Assembly (NCBI GenBank): GCA_963700195.1
Contig: CAVOWQ010000009.1
Span: 62,001-126,000, forward strand
DNA: 64,000 nt
Direction of reading: 5' to 3'
Source of the DNA: AP-15 sp963700195
GTDB lineage: Bacteria > Pseudomonadota > Alphaproteobacteria > ATCC43930 > CGMCC-115725
The notes beneath the pieces are model-generated. The model saw only the letters and a list, made by a program, of their open reading frames with translations, was not told where the DNA came from and did no database searches. Position numbers and translations under genes: made by a program. Numbering within the stretch: the first letter of the stretch is position 1; each line of letters starts with the position of its first letter. Below, in pieces: positions 10,113 to 18,452 of this stretch.

Positions 10113-10164
10113 CGAGATTGGCGCGGCGTCATTGCAAGGAGCGCCTCGACACGACGCAATCTCG
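10113..10164. repeat. imperfect inverted repeat between convergent genes
   Basis: The arms CGAGATTG and CAATCTCG bracket about 36 bases that include GTCATTGCAAGGAGCGC. The unit resembles the short interspersed palindromic elements common in alphaproteobacterial chromosomes. It lies between the plus-strand small gene and the end of purM and could act as a terminator, but there is no T-run. Confidence 0.5.
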
Positions 10165-10256
10165 ACCAAACGAGCGCTCAGCGGCTCGAGATCGCTTCGC
10201 TCGCGATGTGAATCCTAAGCGAAGCCTGCGGTGGGATGCAGGCCTATCGCCGCTCG

Positions 10257-11327
10257 TCACTGCTCACGAAATTCCTTGCCGTGTCCGGTGAGCTTTTGGC
10301 CGGGCAGATAAACTCCTTTGCTGTCGTCCTCGATCACCCGGCCGATGACCTGCGCGCGCCGACCGTGGCGCTGCAGAATGGCGAGCGCGGCGTCGCGATC
10401 CCTTTCGGCGACAAGAACGCAAAACCCGACCCCCATATTGTACACCTCGAACATTTCGGCATCGCCGACCCCCCCGTATTGCTGAATGAGCCGAAAGACC
10501 GGTGGGGTAGGCGGCAGGTTGTCGATCTCAAATCCCACTGTCGCGTCGACACGGGGGAGGTTCAGCAAACCGTCGCCGGTAATGTTGATCTGCGCCTTTA
10601 CGGTCGGGATCTGTTCGATGATGTCGAGAATTTCCCGGACGTAGATGAGAGTGGGGCGAAGCAGCTCTTCCCCGAGAGAAATCCCGAGTTCGGGGAAGAC
10701 GTGGTCAATCGGCAATTTGGCGCGCTCGAAGAATGCCTGGCGCGCCAGAGTCAAGCCGTTGCTGTGGATGCCGTTGCTTTCGATGCCGATAATGACGTCA
10801 CCGGGGGCAAGATCGCGGCCGGTGATAATTCGGTCGAGCGGAACGATCCCGACCGCCATCCCGATCAGATCGAACCCCCGGATCACGTCTTTGAGCTGGG
10901 AAATCTCGCCGCCCGCGATCGAAATCCCGGCCTGCTTTGCTCCCTCGGCGAGGCCGACCGCGATCGCGCCCAGCATGTCGGCGTCGGCATTTTCGACGGC
11001 GATGTAGTCGACCATCGAAATCGGGCGTGCGCCGACACAGATCACGTCATTGACGTTCATCGCCACGCAATCGATGCCGATCGTGTCGTATCGGCCCATC
11101 ATCTGCGCGATGATAGTCTTCGACCCGACCCCATCGGTGCAGATCGCCAGACCGATACCGCCGATATCGATGACGTTAGCGAAATACCCGATATCCAGCT
11201 TGACGGCCCCGAGACCGCCCGATGCCGGCCAAGTCTGCTTGATGCTGGCAATGATCTTCTGGAGGCCACATTGGGCAGCGGCGATGTCGACCCCGGCCGT
11301 CTTGTAGCGCTGGTCTTCGGGTTTCAT
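10257..11327 (-). CDS. purM: Phosphoribosylformylglycinamidine cyclo-ligase (AIR synthetase)
   Basis: PurM closes the imidazole ring in purine synthesis, converting FGAM to AIR with ATP. The product is 356 aa. It shows YKTAGVDI near the start, the glycine-rich TDGVGSKT, NVNDVICVGARP and GGEISQL typical of PurM, and the SNGIHSNGLTLAR segment. The ATG at 11327 aligns with the family N-terminus. No purN is adjacent, although many Alphaproteobacteria have a purMN pair, so purM is isolated here. Confidence 0.92.
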   Translation of the reverse strand: MKPEDQRYKTAGVDIAAAQCGLQKIIASIKQTWPASGGLGAVKLDIGYFANVIDIGGIGLAICTDGVGSKTIIAQMMGRYDTIGIDCVAMNVNDVICVGARPISMVDYIAVENADADMLGAIAVGLAEGAKQAGISIAGGEISQLKDVIRGFDLIGMAVGIVPLDRIITGRDLAPGDVIIGIESNGIHSNGLTLARQAFFERAKLPIDHVFPELGISLGEELLRPTLIYVREILDIIEQIPTVKAQINITGDGLLNLPRVDATVGFEIDNLPPTPPVFRLIQQYGGVGDAEMFEVYNMGVGFCVLVAERDRDAALAILQRHGRRAQVIGRVIEDDSKGVYLPGQKLTGHGKEFREQ

Positions 11328-11419
11328 GGCGCTGCTCTGTAGCACTCCTGGTATGCGCAATTAGACGCGCGGCGAGCCGCCGCGTAAACTGGTCTACAAA
11401 CCAACGAGGAGGATCATCC

Positions 11420-12262
11420 ATGGCGACACCGGAATTGCGCCCGCTCGGCGAGCATCTCGGGACCGAGGCGCTCGGCATCGACGTGTCGAAACTCGATGAT
11501 GCAACCTTCGAGTGGATCCAAAAGGCATTTGCCGAACATCCGGTGCTGGTCTTCCGTAACCAGCAGCTCGGCGCCGGCGACATCGCCGCCTTCGGACGCC
11601 GGTTCGGCACACCGCGCATCCATTCACTCGTCGGCTATCGGCACGAGGAGCATCCCGAAGTGTCGTGGCTGCGCAATGTCGACGCGGACGGCAACATCGA
11701 TTGGTACGGGGTCAAGCGCGCGACCGACTGGCACACCGACTCGACCTATGAGGAGGTCCCGCCGCTGCTTGCTATGCTGCATGCGCTGGAGGTTCCTTCC
11801 ACCAAGGGCGGCACGATGTTTGCCGATATGTGCGCCGCCTACGACGCGCTCTCGGCGCCGATGAAGGATCGGCTCTCTGGCCTCGTCGGATTGCACGGCC
11901 GCACCGATGGGCCCGCCGGCGCGCGTCTCTACGATCCGGAGGAGGAGATGCGCCGGACCGACAAGAAGTATGTCGAGCAGCCGCGCCCCGCGGTCATTAA
12001 CCATCCGGTGACCGGCCGCCCGATCCTGTTCGTCAATCCGATGCACACGCATGGCTTCGAGGGCATGGACCGCGACGAAGCCTGGGAGCTGATCGAGAAA
12101 CTCGCCGCACACGCGACGCAGGAATGCTTCACCTATTACCATTCCTGGCAGATTGGCGATTTGTTGATTTGGGACGAGCGGGCGACGATGCACCGCGGCG
12201 CCGGCGACTACCACCCCGAAGAGCGCCGCGTGATGCTACGCACGATCGTCTACCCGAACTGA
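11420..12262 (+). CDS. TauD/TfdA-family Fe(II)/2-oxoglutarate dioxygenase
   Basis: The product is 280 aa. The family's iron-binding facial triad is visible: His105 and Asp107 in the DWHTDSTY motif and His258 in ATMHRGAG. Arg270 is the likely 2-oxoglutarate anchor. Such enzymes hydroxylate sulfonates, phenoxyacetates or other carboxylates, and nothing here identifies the substrate. A strong ribosome site (GAGGAGGATC) precedes the ATG. It stands alone between divergent purM and the convergent aldo/keto reductase. Confidence 0.9.
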   Translation: MATPELRPLGEHLGTEALGIDVSKLDDATFEWIQKAFAEHPVLVFRNQQLGAGDIAAFGRRFGTPRIHSLVGYRHEEHPEVSWLRNVDADGNIDWYGVKRATDWHTDSTYEEVPPLLAMLHALEVPSTKGGTMFADMCAAYDALSAPMKDRLSGLVGLHGRTDGPAGARLYDPEEEMRRTDKKYVEQPRPAVINHPVTGRPILFVNPMHTHGFEGMDRDEAWELIEKLAAHATQECFTYYHSWQIGDLLIWDERATMHRGAGDYHPEERRVMLRTIVYPN

Positions 12263-12281
12263 CCGTCACTCAAGGGAGGGG

Positions 12282-13251
12282 CTAGCGCCGGGGTCGGGAG
12301 AGATGCGGCGCGTCCAGCCCTACCCCGACCAGATGACCGAATAACGTCGCGAGCTGCCGGCGGTCGGCGTCGGGCAGGGGCGCCTTCAAGATCGAGGCGA
12401 TATTGGTGCGCAGATGCTCCGGATCGCCGGTGCCGAACAGCACGACATCGACGCCGGGCTCGTGCCGCACAAAGCGATAGGCGGCATCCGGCACGGTGCT
12501 TGCGCCGCCTTCATGGATCAGAAAGCCGAGCGGATCCGGTGTTTCGGCAAGCCATTGCGGGATCTCACCAGCCGCGGTGAGGTCGCGCATTGTGGCCCGC
12601 AAACGCTCGGGTTGCGAGAAGATGTTGCGCACCGCGAACATCAGTAAGCGTGCCGACCCGGTTGACGCGGGTCATTGGAAAGACGCGGTCGCGCGCGTTC
12701 TGATGCATCATGTGAAACCCGAGCATCACCACCTCCCAAACCCCGTCCTGCGCCGCGCGGTGCAGGACCTGGTGCTCGGGATCGTGCGGCGCCGTCTCGG
12801 TGATGCCGAGATGGCGGAACTTGCCTTTCGCCTTCTCCCGCAACAGCACCGGCGCCAGCTCGTTGAGCGCATGGTCATAGGCGCTCGGCGGCACCCCGTG
12901 CAGCTGATAGACATCGATGTAGTCGGTATCGAGCTGCCGCAGCGACTTGTCGAGGCTGGTGACGATGCCCTCCGGCGTCGAATGGGGGTTGCTGAAGCTG
13001 AACGGCGCCTTGGTGCAGATCACGACGTCCTCACGCCGCACCGATTTGATCGCCTTGCCGAGGACCTCCTCGGTTCCGTACGCCGCCGCGGTATCGAACA
13101 GATTGACCCCGAGCTCGATGGCCTGCCGAATGATCGCGATCGCGTCGGCCTCGCTCTTGCCCTGCGCCAGGCCAAGCTGGCTGAACCCGCCGCAGCCGAG
13201 CCCGGCGACGCTGACCCGCAATCCGGTTCTTCCGAGCGTCGTGTATTCCAT
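12282..13251 (-). CDS. Aldo/keto reductase (one frame change)
   Basis: This is an NAD(P)H-dependent oxidoreductase with a TIM barrel. The N-terminal part (MEYTTLGRTGLRVSVAGLG, then NLFDTAAAYGTEE with the catalytic Asp and Tyr, and YIDVYQLHG) reads in one frame. Near 12637 the frame changes. The C-terminal part continues with MFAVRNIFSQPERL and the FGTGDPEHLRTN segment, which contacts cofactor phosphate in the family. Joined length is about 323 aa. The start MEYTTLG was chosen over upstream in-frame starts because it matches the family N-terminus. Substrate unknown. Confidence 0.88.
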
Positions 13252-13393
13252 CCGTTGATCCGCCTGTTGCCGTCTCTCCGAGCTGCATATCATGCACAGT
13301 TCAGCCCCGCACCGCAGGGGATTGTCGAGTGATGCAAAATTACGCAATGTTGCCGACCCGCACGTTGCCGCGCCGCCAGGAGATCATACGGGC

Positions 13394-14587
13394 ATGAGGA
13401 TCGATCAAGCCGTCAATATTGAAGACCTGCACCGCATGGCCAAACGGCGGCTGCCGAAGATCGCCTTCGATTTCATTGAAGGCGGGCTGGAGGACGAGCG
13501 CGGACTGGAAACCAATACCTCGGCCTTTCACAAGCACAAATTACTGCCGCGTTATCTGGTCGACGTGTCGAAGCGCGACCAGACAAAGACGATCTTCGGC
13601 CAGACGTTTTCGAGCCCGTTCGGCATCTCTCCGACCGGCGGGGCGGGGCTGTTCCGGTACCATGCCGATCTGATGCTGGCAGAGGCGGCACGCGACGCAA
13701 ATATTCCCTACATCATGTCGGGCGCCAGCAACGACCCGATCGAGGCGGTGGCCAAGATCGCGCCCAAGAATCATTGGTATCAGCTCTATGCAGCGCGCGA
13801 TCCCGCAGTCAACGCCGATTTGATCAAACGCACTGCCGATGCCGGGCTCGGCGCCTTGGTGCTGACCGTCGACACGCCGGTCAGCTCAAAGCGCGAGCGC
13901 AACATTCGCAATGGGTTCGCCAACATCCGCGGCGGTCTCTTCCAGGCGCTGAGCCTCAAGCCTTCGATCCTCGCCGAGGCGCTGACCCATCCAGGGTGGA
14001 TCGTCGAGTATTTAAAGCGCGGCGGCGGCACGCCGATGCTGGGCAACTGGCAGCCCTACGCGCCGCCGGGCTCGAATGCCGAAGAGGTGTACAAGCATTC
14101 CAGCTTGCTGCGTCCCTTTAATGCGCAGACCTGGCGCGATCTGGAGACTTACCGCAAGCTGTTCCCGCGTGCGCTGGTTGTGAAGGGCATCATGAGCCCG
14201 GCCGACGCATTGCGCGCGCTGGACGTCGGTTGCGACGGCATCTTGGTGTCCAATCATGGCGGGCGGCAGCTCGACCAGGCGCCGGGCTCACTCGACGTGT
14301 TGCCGGCGATCAAGGCCGCGGTAGGTGACAAGATGACCTTGCTTCTCGACAGCGGGGTTCGCCGCGGCGCCGATATTCTGATCGCGCTGTGTCTCGGCGC
14401 GGATTTCTGCTTCATGGGCCGCCCGACGCTTTACGGCGCCGCCGCCGGCGGCTTGCCGGGCGTCAAAAAGGCGATCGACATCTTTGTCAACGAGATCGAT
14501 CTCGTCATGGGTCAGATCGGCTGCCCGAGCCTCGACCAGCTTGGCCCCGACTTTTTGTGGCGGGAGGATCCATCGCGGAATGTGTGA
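13394..14587 (+). CDS. FMN-dependent alpha-hydroxy-acid dehydrogenase, copy 1 (lactate dehydrogenase-like)
   Basis: Members oxidise L-lactate, mandelate, glycolate or similar 2-hydroxy acids using FMN. The product is 397 aa. It has the conserved FGISPTG region, TVDTPV, the flavin-contacting Lys264 (LVVKG) and the active-site signature SNHGGRQ with His288. The start MRIDQAVNIEDLHRMAKRRLP matches its neighbour, and an AGGAG ribosome site lies upstream. It is followed by a close paralogue on the same strand. An L-lactate role is plausible but not proven, and no lactate permease is nearby. Confidence 0.9.
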   Translation: MRIDQAVNIEDLHRMAKRRLPKIAFDFIEGGLEDERGLETNTSAFHKHKLLPRYLVDVSKRDQTKTIFGQTFSSPFGISPTGGAGLFRYHADLMLAEAARDANIPYIMSGASNDPIEAVAKIAPKNHWYQLYAARDPAVNADLIKRTADAGLGALVLTVDTPVSSKRERNIRNGFANIRGGLFQALSLKPSILAEALTHPGWIVEYLKRGGGTPMLGNWQPYAPPGSNAEEVYKHSSLLRPFNAQTWRDLETYRKLFPRALVVKGIMSPADALRALDVGCDGILVSNHGGRQLDQAPGSLDVLPAIKAAVGDKMTLLLDSGVRRGADILIALCLGADFCFMGRPTLYGAAAGGLPGVKKAIDIFVNEIDLVMGQIGCPSLDQLGPDFLWREDPSRNV

Positions 14588-14668
14588 GATGCGCCCCGAT
14601 ACGCTCGGGAGAGAGAGGGCTTGGTGGGTGAGAGTGGGCAGTTGGCACGGTAGAAAGAGAACGGGACC

Positions 14669-15862
14669 ATGAACCTCGATCGAGCCATCAACATCGAAGA
14701 CCTGCACCGGATGGCGAAGCGCAAGCTGCCGCGCATCATCTTCGACTACATCGAGGGCGGGGTGGAGGACGAGCGCGGCTTGGCGCGCAACGAAGCCGCT
14801 TTCCACAAGCATCGCCTATTGCCGCGCTATCTGGTCGACGTCTCCAAACGCGACCAGTCCGCGACCGTGTTCGGCCGCACCTATTCGAGCCCGTTCGGTA
14901 TTTCGCCAACCGGCGGCGTCGGCCTCTACCGCCGGGAAGGCGAGGTGATGCTCGCAAAGGCCGCCGCGGCGGCAAATATTCCTTACATCATGTCCGGGGG
15001 CAGCAACGCCTCGATGGAAGAGGCGGCGAGGGTCGCACCAAACAATGTTTGGTTCCAACTCTATGCGGCCAAGGACGGTAATATCACCGATGCGTTGATT
15101 GGGCGGGCCCGCGATAACGGGCTCGGGGCACTGGTGCTGACCGTCGATGTGCCGGTGCACCCAAAGCGCGAGCGCAATTACCGCAACGGCTTTTCTCGGA
15201 TCCGCGGCGGCGGCGTATTGGAATCGCTGAAGCTGAAGCCGTCGATCTTGCTGGAGGCAATGACCCATCCCGCATGGGTGATCGAATATATGCGGCTCGG
15301 CGGTGCGCCGACCTTGGGAAATTGGGCGCCGCACGCCGGCAACGGCGCGAGCACGTCGGATGTCATCGCGTTCGGGCGCGGTCAGACCCCGGCCTCGGCG
15401 CAGACCTGGCGGGACCTCGAACGCTACCGCCGCTTGTTTCCGCGGACCATCGTCGTAAAGGGTATCCTGAACCCGGCCGACGCGGTTCGCGCTGCGGAAA
15501 TTGGGGTCGACGGCATCATCGTCTCGAACCATGGCGGCCGCCAGCTCGACCAGGCGCCTGCCTCGCTCGAGGCTTTGCCCGCGATCAAAGCGGCGGTCGG
15601 CGACAAGGTCACTGTGATGCTCGACAGCGGCGTCAGGCGCGGCGCCGATATCCTGATCGCGCTCTGCCTCGGCGCGCAGTTCGTGTTTTTCGGCCGGCCC
15701 ACCCTCTACGGCGCAATCGTCGGCGGCGTGCCCGGCGTCAATAAGGTGGTCGACATCTTCCGCAGCGAGATCGACCTGGTCATGGGCCAGATCGGCTGCC
15801 CGAGCCTCGACCTGCTCGGTCCCGATTTCCTGTGGCGCGAGGATCGGTCGCGCAACGTGTGA
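14669..15862 (+). CDS. FMN-dependent alpha-hydroxy-acid dehydrogenase, copy 2
   Basis: This has the same family and length (397 aa) as the preceding gene and is colinear with it throughout, with shared long stretches such as LLPRYLVDVSKRDQ and ADILIALCLGA. The catalytic SNHGGRQLDQAP motif is present. The two differ most in the loop after about residue 210 (GNGASTSDV here against PPGSNAEEV), which lies near the active-site lid in this family. They arose by tandem duplication, and a decayed third copy lies just downstream. Confidence 0.9.
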   Translation: MNLDRAINIEDLHRMAKRKLPRIIFDYIEGGVEDERGLARNEAAFHKHRLLPRYLVDVSKRDQSATVFGRTYSSPFGISPTGGVGLYRREGEVMLAKAAAAANIPYIMSGGSNASMEEAARVAPNNVWFQLYAAKDGNITDALIGRARDNGLGALVLTVDVPVHPKRERNYRNGFSRIRGGGVLESLKLKPSILLEAMTHPAWVIEYMRLGGAPTLGNWAPHAGNGASTSDVIAFGRGQTPASAQTWRDLERYRRLFPRTIVVKGILNPADAVRAAEIGVDGIIVSNHGGRQLDQAPASLEALPAIKAAVGDKVTVMLDSGVRRGADILIALCLGAQFVFFGRPTLYGAIVGGVPGVNKVVDIFRSEIDLVMGQIGCPSLDLLGPDFLWREDRSRNV

Positions 15863-15883
15863 TTGGCTTTCGACCCGCTGGGA

Positions 15884-16017
15884 GAGAACGGGACCGTGAA
15901 CCTTCGAGTTCGCTCGGGACCTCGCCGACCGGCGGCGTCGGCCTCTACCGGCGCGAAGGCGAGGTGATGCTGGCCGAAGCCGCCACACGACGGCGAACAT
16001 CCCGTACATCATGTCAC
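15884..16017 (+). pseudogene. remnant of a third alpha-hydroxy-acid dehydrogenase copy
   Basis: The stretch begins with GAGAACGGGACC and a GTGAACCT start. This matches the leader and first codons of copy 2 (14657 onward) with ATG changed to GTG. It then jumps to sequence matching copy 2 near 14892-15010 (SPTGGVGLYRREGEVMLAEAA and the NIPYIMS region, the latter out of frame). About 200 bases between the two matches are missing, and nothing of the remaining 850 bases is left. This is a truncated, internally deleted tandem copy. Confidence 0.8.
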
Positions 16018-16056
16018 AGCGCCGCGGGCGAGCGCGGCACATAAAGGAGGGGGCAA

Positions 16057-17265
16057 ATGGGGTGGAGGGGAAAAATGGCTTCATCGGGGCTCGGCGGAAT
16101 TGCGGCCGTCGCGATCTTGACCGGCGGACTGGCTGTCGGGCTTTCGTCGCGCGCGTCAGCTCAAATTCTAATCGTCGGCAATGACGAAAAGCAGGGCTGG
16201 GATGAAAACAGCAAGCCGATTTTTCGCGAGCCCGGAAAAGACACGCTGACGGTGATCGACATCTCGAAACCGGACGCACCGCGAATAACGTCTTCGATAC
16301 CGCTGATGAATTCGGTGGTCGGGCCCCCGACCAACCTGGCGATCACTCCGGCGGGTGATATCGCTCTCGTTGCCAACTCTTTGGAACCGGTTGTCCAGGG
16401 GTGGGGCCACCGGCTGGAGCCGGACAACAAGGTATTCCTGATCGACTTGAAGGCAAACCCGCCGGCCAATATTGGAACGATCACGGTCGGTAAGCAGCCC
16501 TCGGGGATGGCCATCAGCCCGAAGGGCGATCTGGCGCTCGTGGCCAATCGCGCCGACGGTACGATCTCGGTCCTGTCGATCCGCGGCAAGGACGTTCTGG
16601 TCCTCGATACGATCACGGTAGGAGCCGCGGCCGACCAGGTTTCCGCGGTCGCGATCACACCCGACGGCAAGCACGCGCTCGCCGTCAAAGCCGCTGCCAA
16701 CAAGGTGGCGTTGCTGTCGATCGACGGCCAGAAGGTGACTTACGACAAGCGCGATCTGCCGCCCGGCATTTTCCCGTACAACATTGCAGTGACGGCGGAC
16801 GGCAAGCTGGCGCTCACCGCCGACACCGGCAACGGCGGGAGTTCCGACGGCAATGCCGACACGGTCAGTGTCATCGACCTCGAGGCCGACCCGTCGCGGG
16901 TCATCGATCATGTAACGGTCGGGGATTCGCCTGAGGGCCTGGTGATCAGCCCGAAGGGCGATCTCGCCGTCACAATCGAGGCGCGCGGTTCGAACATGCC
17001 GAAGACCGCCTCTTTCTATCACTCGGCCGGCGCGGTCACTGCGCTCAAGATCGACGGCAAAAAGGTCACCAATGCCGGGGACATCAATGTCGGCGCGCTT
17101 CCCGAGGGCGCGGCTTTCAGCCCGGACGGACAATACCTCTATGTGGGGAATTTCAAGGATGGGGATCTGTGGGTCTTGCACGCGGAAGGCAGCAAGCTGA
17201 CCGACACCACACAGCGCATCAAGCTGCCGGGCCACCCGGCATCGATGCGCGCCGGCCCGCAGTAG
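16057..17265 (+). CDS. secreted YncE-like beta-propeller protein
   Basis: The product is 402 aa with a clear signal peptide (about residues 1-35, cleavage after ASA). The rest is built of repeats carrying ISPKGDLALVAN, ITPDGKHA and FSPDGQYLYVGN, the pattern of YncE/cytochrome-cd1-type seven-bladed propellers. No haem-binding CXXCH is present, so an electron-carrying role is not supported. A strong AAAGGAGG ribosome site precedes the ATG. Function in the periplasm is unknown. It follows the dehydrogenase cluster on the same strand. Confidence 0.85.
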   Translation: MGWRGKMASSGLGGIAAVAILTGGLAVGLSSRASAQILIVGNDEKQGWDENSKPIFREPGKDTLTVIDISKPDAPRITSSIPLMNSVVGPPTNLAITPAGDIALVANSLEPVVQGWGHRLEPDNKVFLIDLKANPPANIGTITVGKQPSGMAISPKGDLALVANRADGTISVLSIRGKDVLVLDTITVGAAADQVSAVAITPDGKHALAVKAAANKVALLSIDGQKVTYDKRDLPPGIFPYNIAVTADGKLALTADTGNGGSSDGNADTVSVIDLEADPSRVIDHVTVGDSPEGLVISPKGDLAVTIEARGSNMPKTASFYHSAGAVTALKIDGKKVTNAGDINVGALPEGAAFSPDGQYLYVGNFKDGDLWVLHAEGSKLTDTTQRIKLPGHPASMRAGPQ

Positions 17266-17315
17266 CGCCGAGGAGGCCGCATCCTCGGTCAAGGAATAAG
17301 GGGCGGCATCGCCTC

Positions 17316-17881
17316 TCAATTCGTGCAGATGGCGGCGACATCGGACGCCTCGGGGATCGCGTCGTGATCCGAAGTGCAGCCGAGGTCCTTCGCCATCAGG
17401 ATCTCGTCGAAGTATCCTGCCGCGGAATTTCAGGGAGTTCTTCTCGATCCCGTACTCGACAAAACCGAGGCGGGCATAAAGCCGCCGCGCTTGCTCGTTG
17501 CCCACCACCACGCTGAGCTGGATCAGTTCGACACGCGGGCGTGCATAAGCGATTACCGCCTCGACCAAGCGGCGCGCGATCCCCGCCCCTCTGGCGTCTG
17601 GGCGGACATACATGCCCCAGAGCAGACCCTTGTGCGCCTCCTTCTCTTCCTGCCGAATGGCAAACCCGGTAACTCCCAGAAATCTTTGCATCACGAATTG
17701 CGCCAAACACGACAGAACTGCTGAGTCGGTCGAAAAACCAAGCCAGCGGCTTGGTAAACTCAGCCTCGAACGTGCTGCCGAAGGCTTCGGGGCTCTCCTT
17801 TAGACCCTCCAGACGGATGCTGCGGTACAAGGCGGCGTCCCCGGGCGTCAGCTGGCGTATTTGAATTTCAGCAGTATTCAC
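17316..17881 (-). CDS. GNAT-family N-acetyltransferase (two frame changes)
   Basis: The N-terminal part (AEIQIRQLTPGDAALYRSIRL) reads from a GTG at 17881 with a GGAGAGG ribosome site; an upstream ATG at 17926 is possible. The frame changes near 17680. The acetyl-CoA-binding motif follows as MYVRPDARGAGIARRLVEAV and NEQARRLYARLGFVEYG. A second change near 17420 gives the C-terminus YFDEILMAKDL and then the stop. Joined, it is about 188 aa, a normal GNAT with the Q/R-x-x-G-x-G/A core. Substrate unknown. Confidence 0.8.
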
Positions 17882-18008
17882 CCTGCCTCTCCGGTATGCC
17901 GATGCCGTCACCGGCGTGTAGACCATTAGTGGAGATTTGATTAATAATACTCTCCATATATGGCAATTTTATGCTCTTCCCCGGTCCACGAAGCAGATCC
18001 TCAAATAT

Positions 18009-18452
18009 TTAGCACGGGTACTGCCCGACCAGCGGCTTGCGAAAGCGGAGCGAATTCGGCTCGTAGCCGATGCTGCGATAAAAGGCGTGGGCCTCCGCGC
18101 GGTCCATGGCCGAAGTGAGCTCGACGAATTCGCAGCCCGCGGCGGAGCCAATCTGTTCGGCGCGCTCCATCAGCAGCTTGCCCACACCACGACGGCGTGC
18201 CCGTCGATCGACCACCAAGGACGTAACGCGCACGACCGGGCTTGCGTATTGCAGCATCCGACACAGATGCGCTGCGAGAAGTCCAAGGACCTGACCGTCC
18301 GCGACCGCGAGAAAAATCGGGTCCGACCCGGTTTTACTGAGCTCTGCGATCTGTTCTGTCGCCTGCCTAATCGAGACTGTGTACCCCAGCTCGCCCAATA
18401 GGGTGCTGACTGCGACGGCATCGTCGGACGTACACGGCCTGATCTCGATCAT
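18009..18452 (-). CDS. GNAT-family N-acetyltransferase
   Basis: The product is 147 aa and intact. It starts MIEIRPCTSDDAVAVSTLLGELGY and carries the acetyl-CoA motif VVDRRARRRGVGKLLMERAE and the C-terminal AHAFYRSIGYEPNSLRFRKPL. Its ATG overlaps the stop of the threonine synthase gene (ATGA), so the two are translationally coupled. It is not closely related to the GNAT just downstream. The acceptor is unknown. Confidence 0.88.
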   Translation of the reverse strand: MIEIRPCTSDDAVAVSTLLGELGYTVSIRQATEQIAELSKTGSDPIFLAVADGQVLGLLAAHLCRMLQYASPVVRVTSLVVDRRARRRGVGKLLMERAEQIGSAAGCEFVELTSAMDRAEAHAFYRSIGYEPNSLRFRKPLVGQYPC

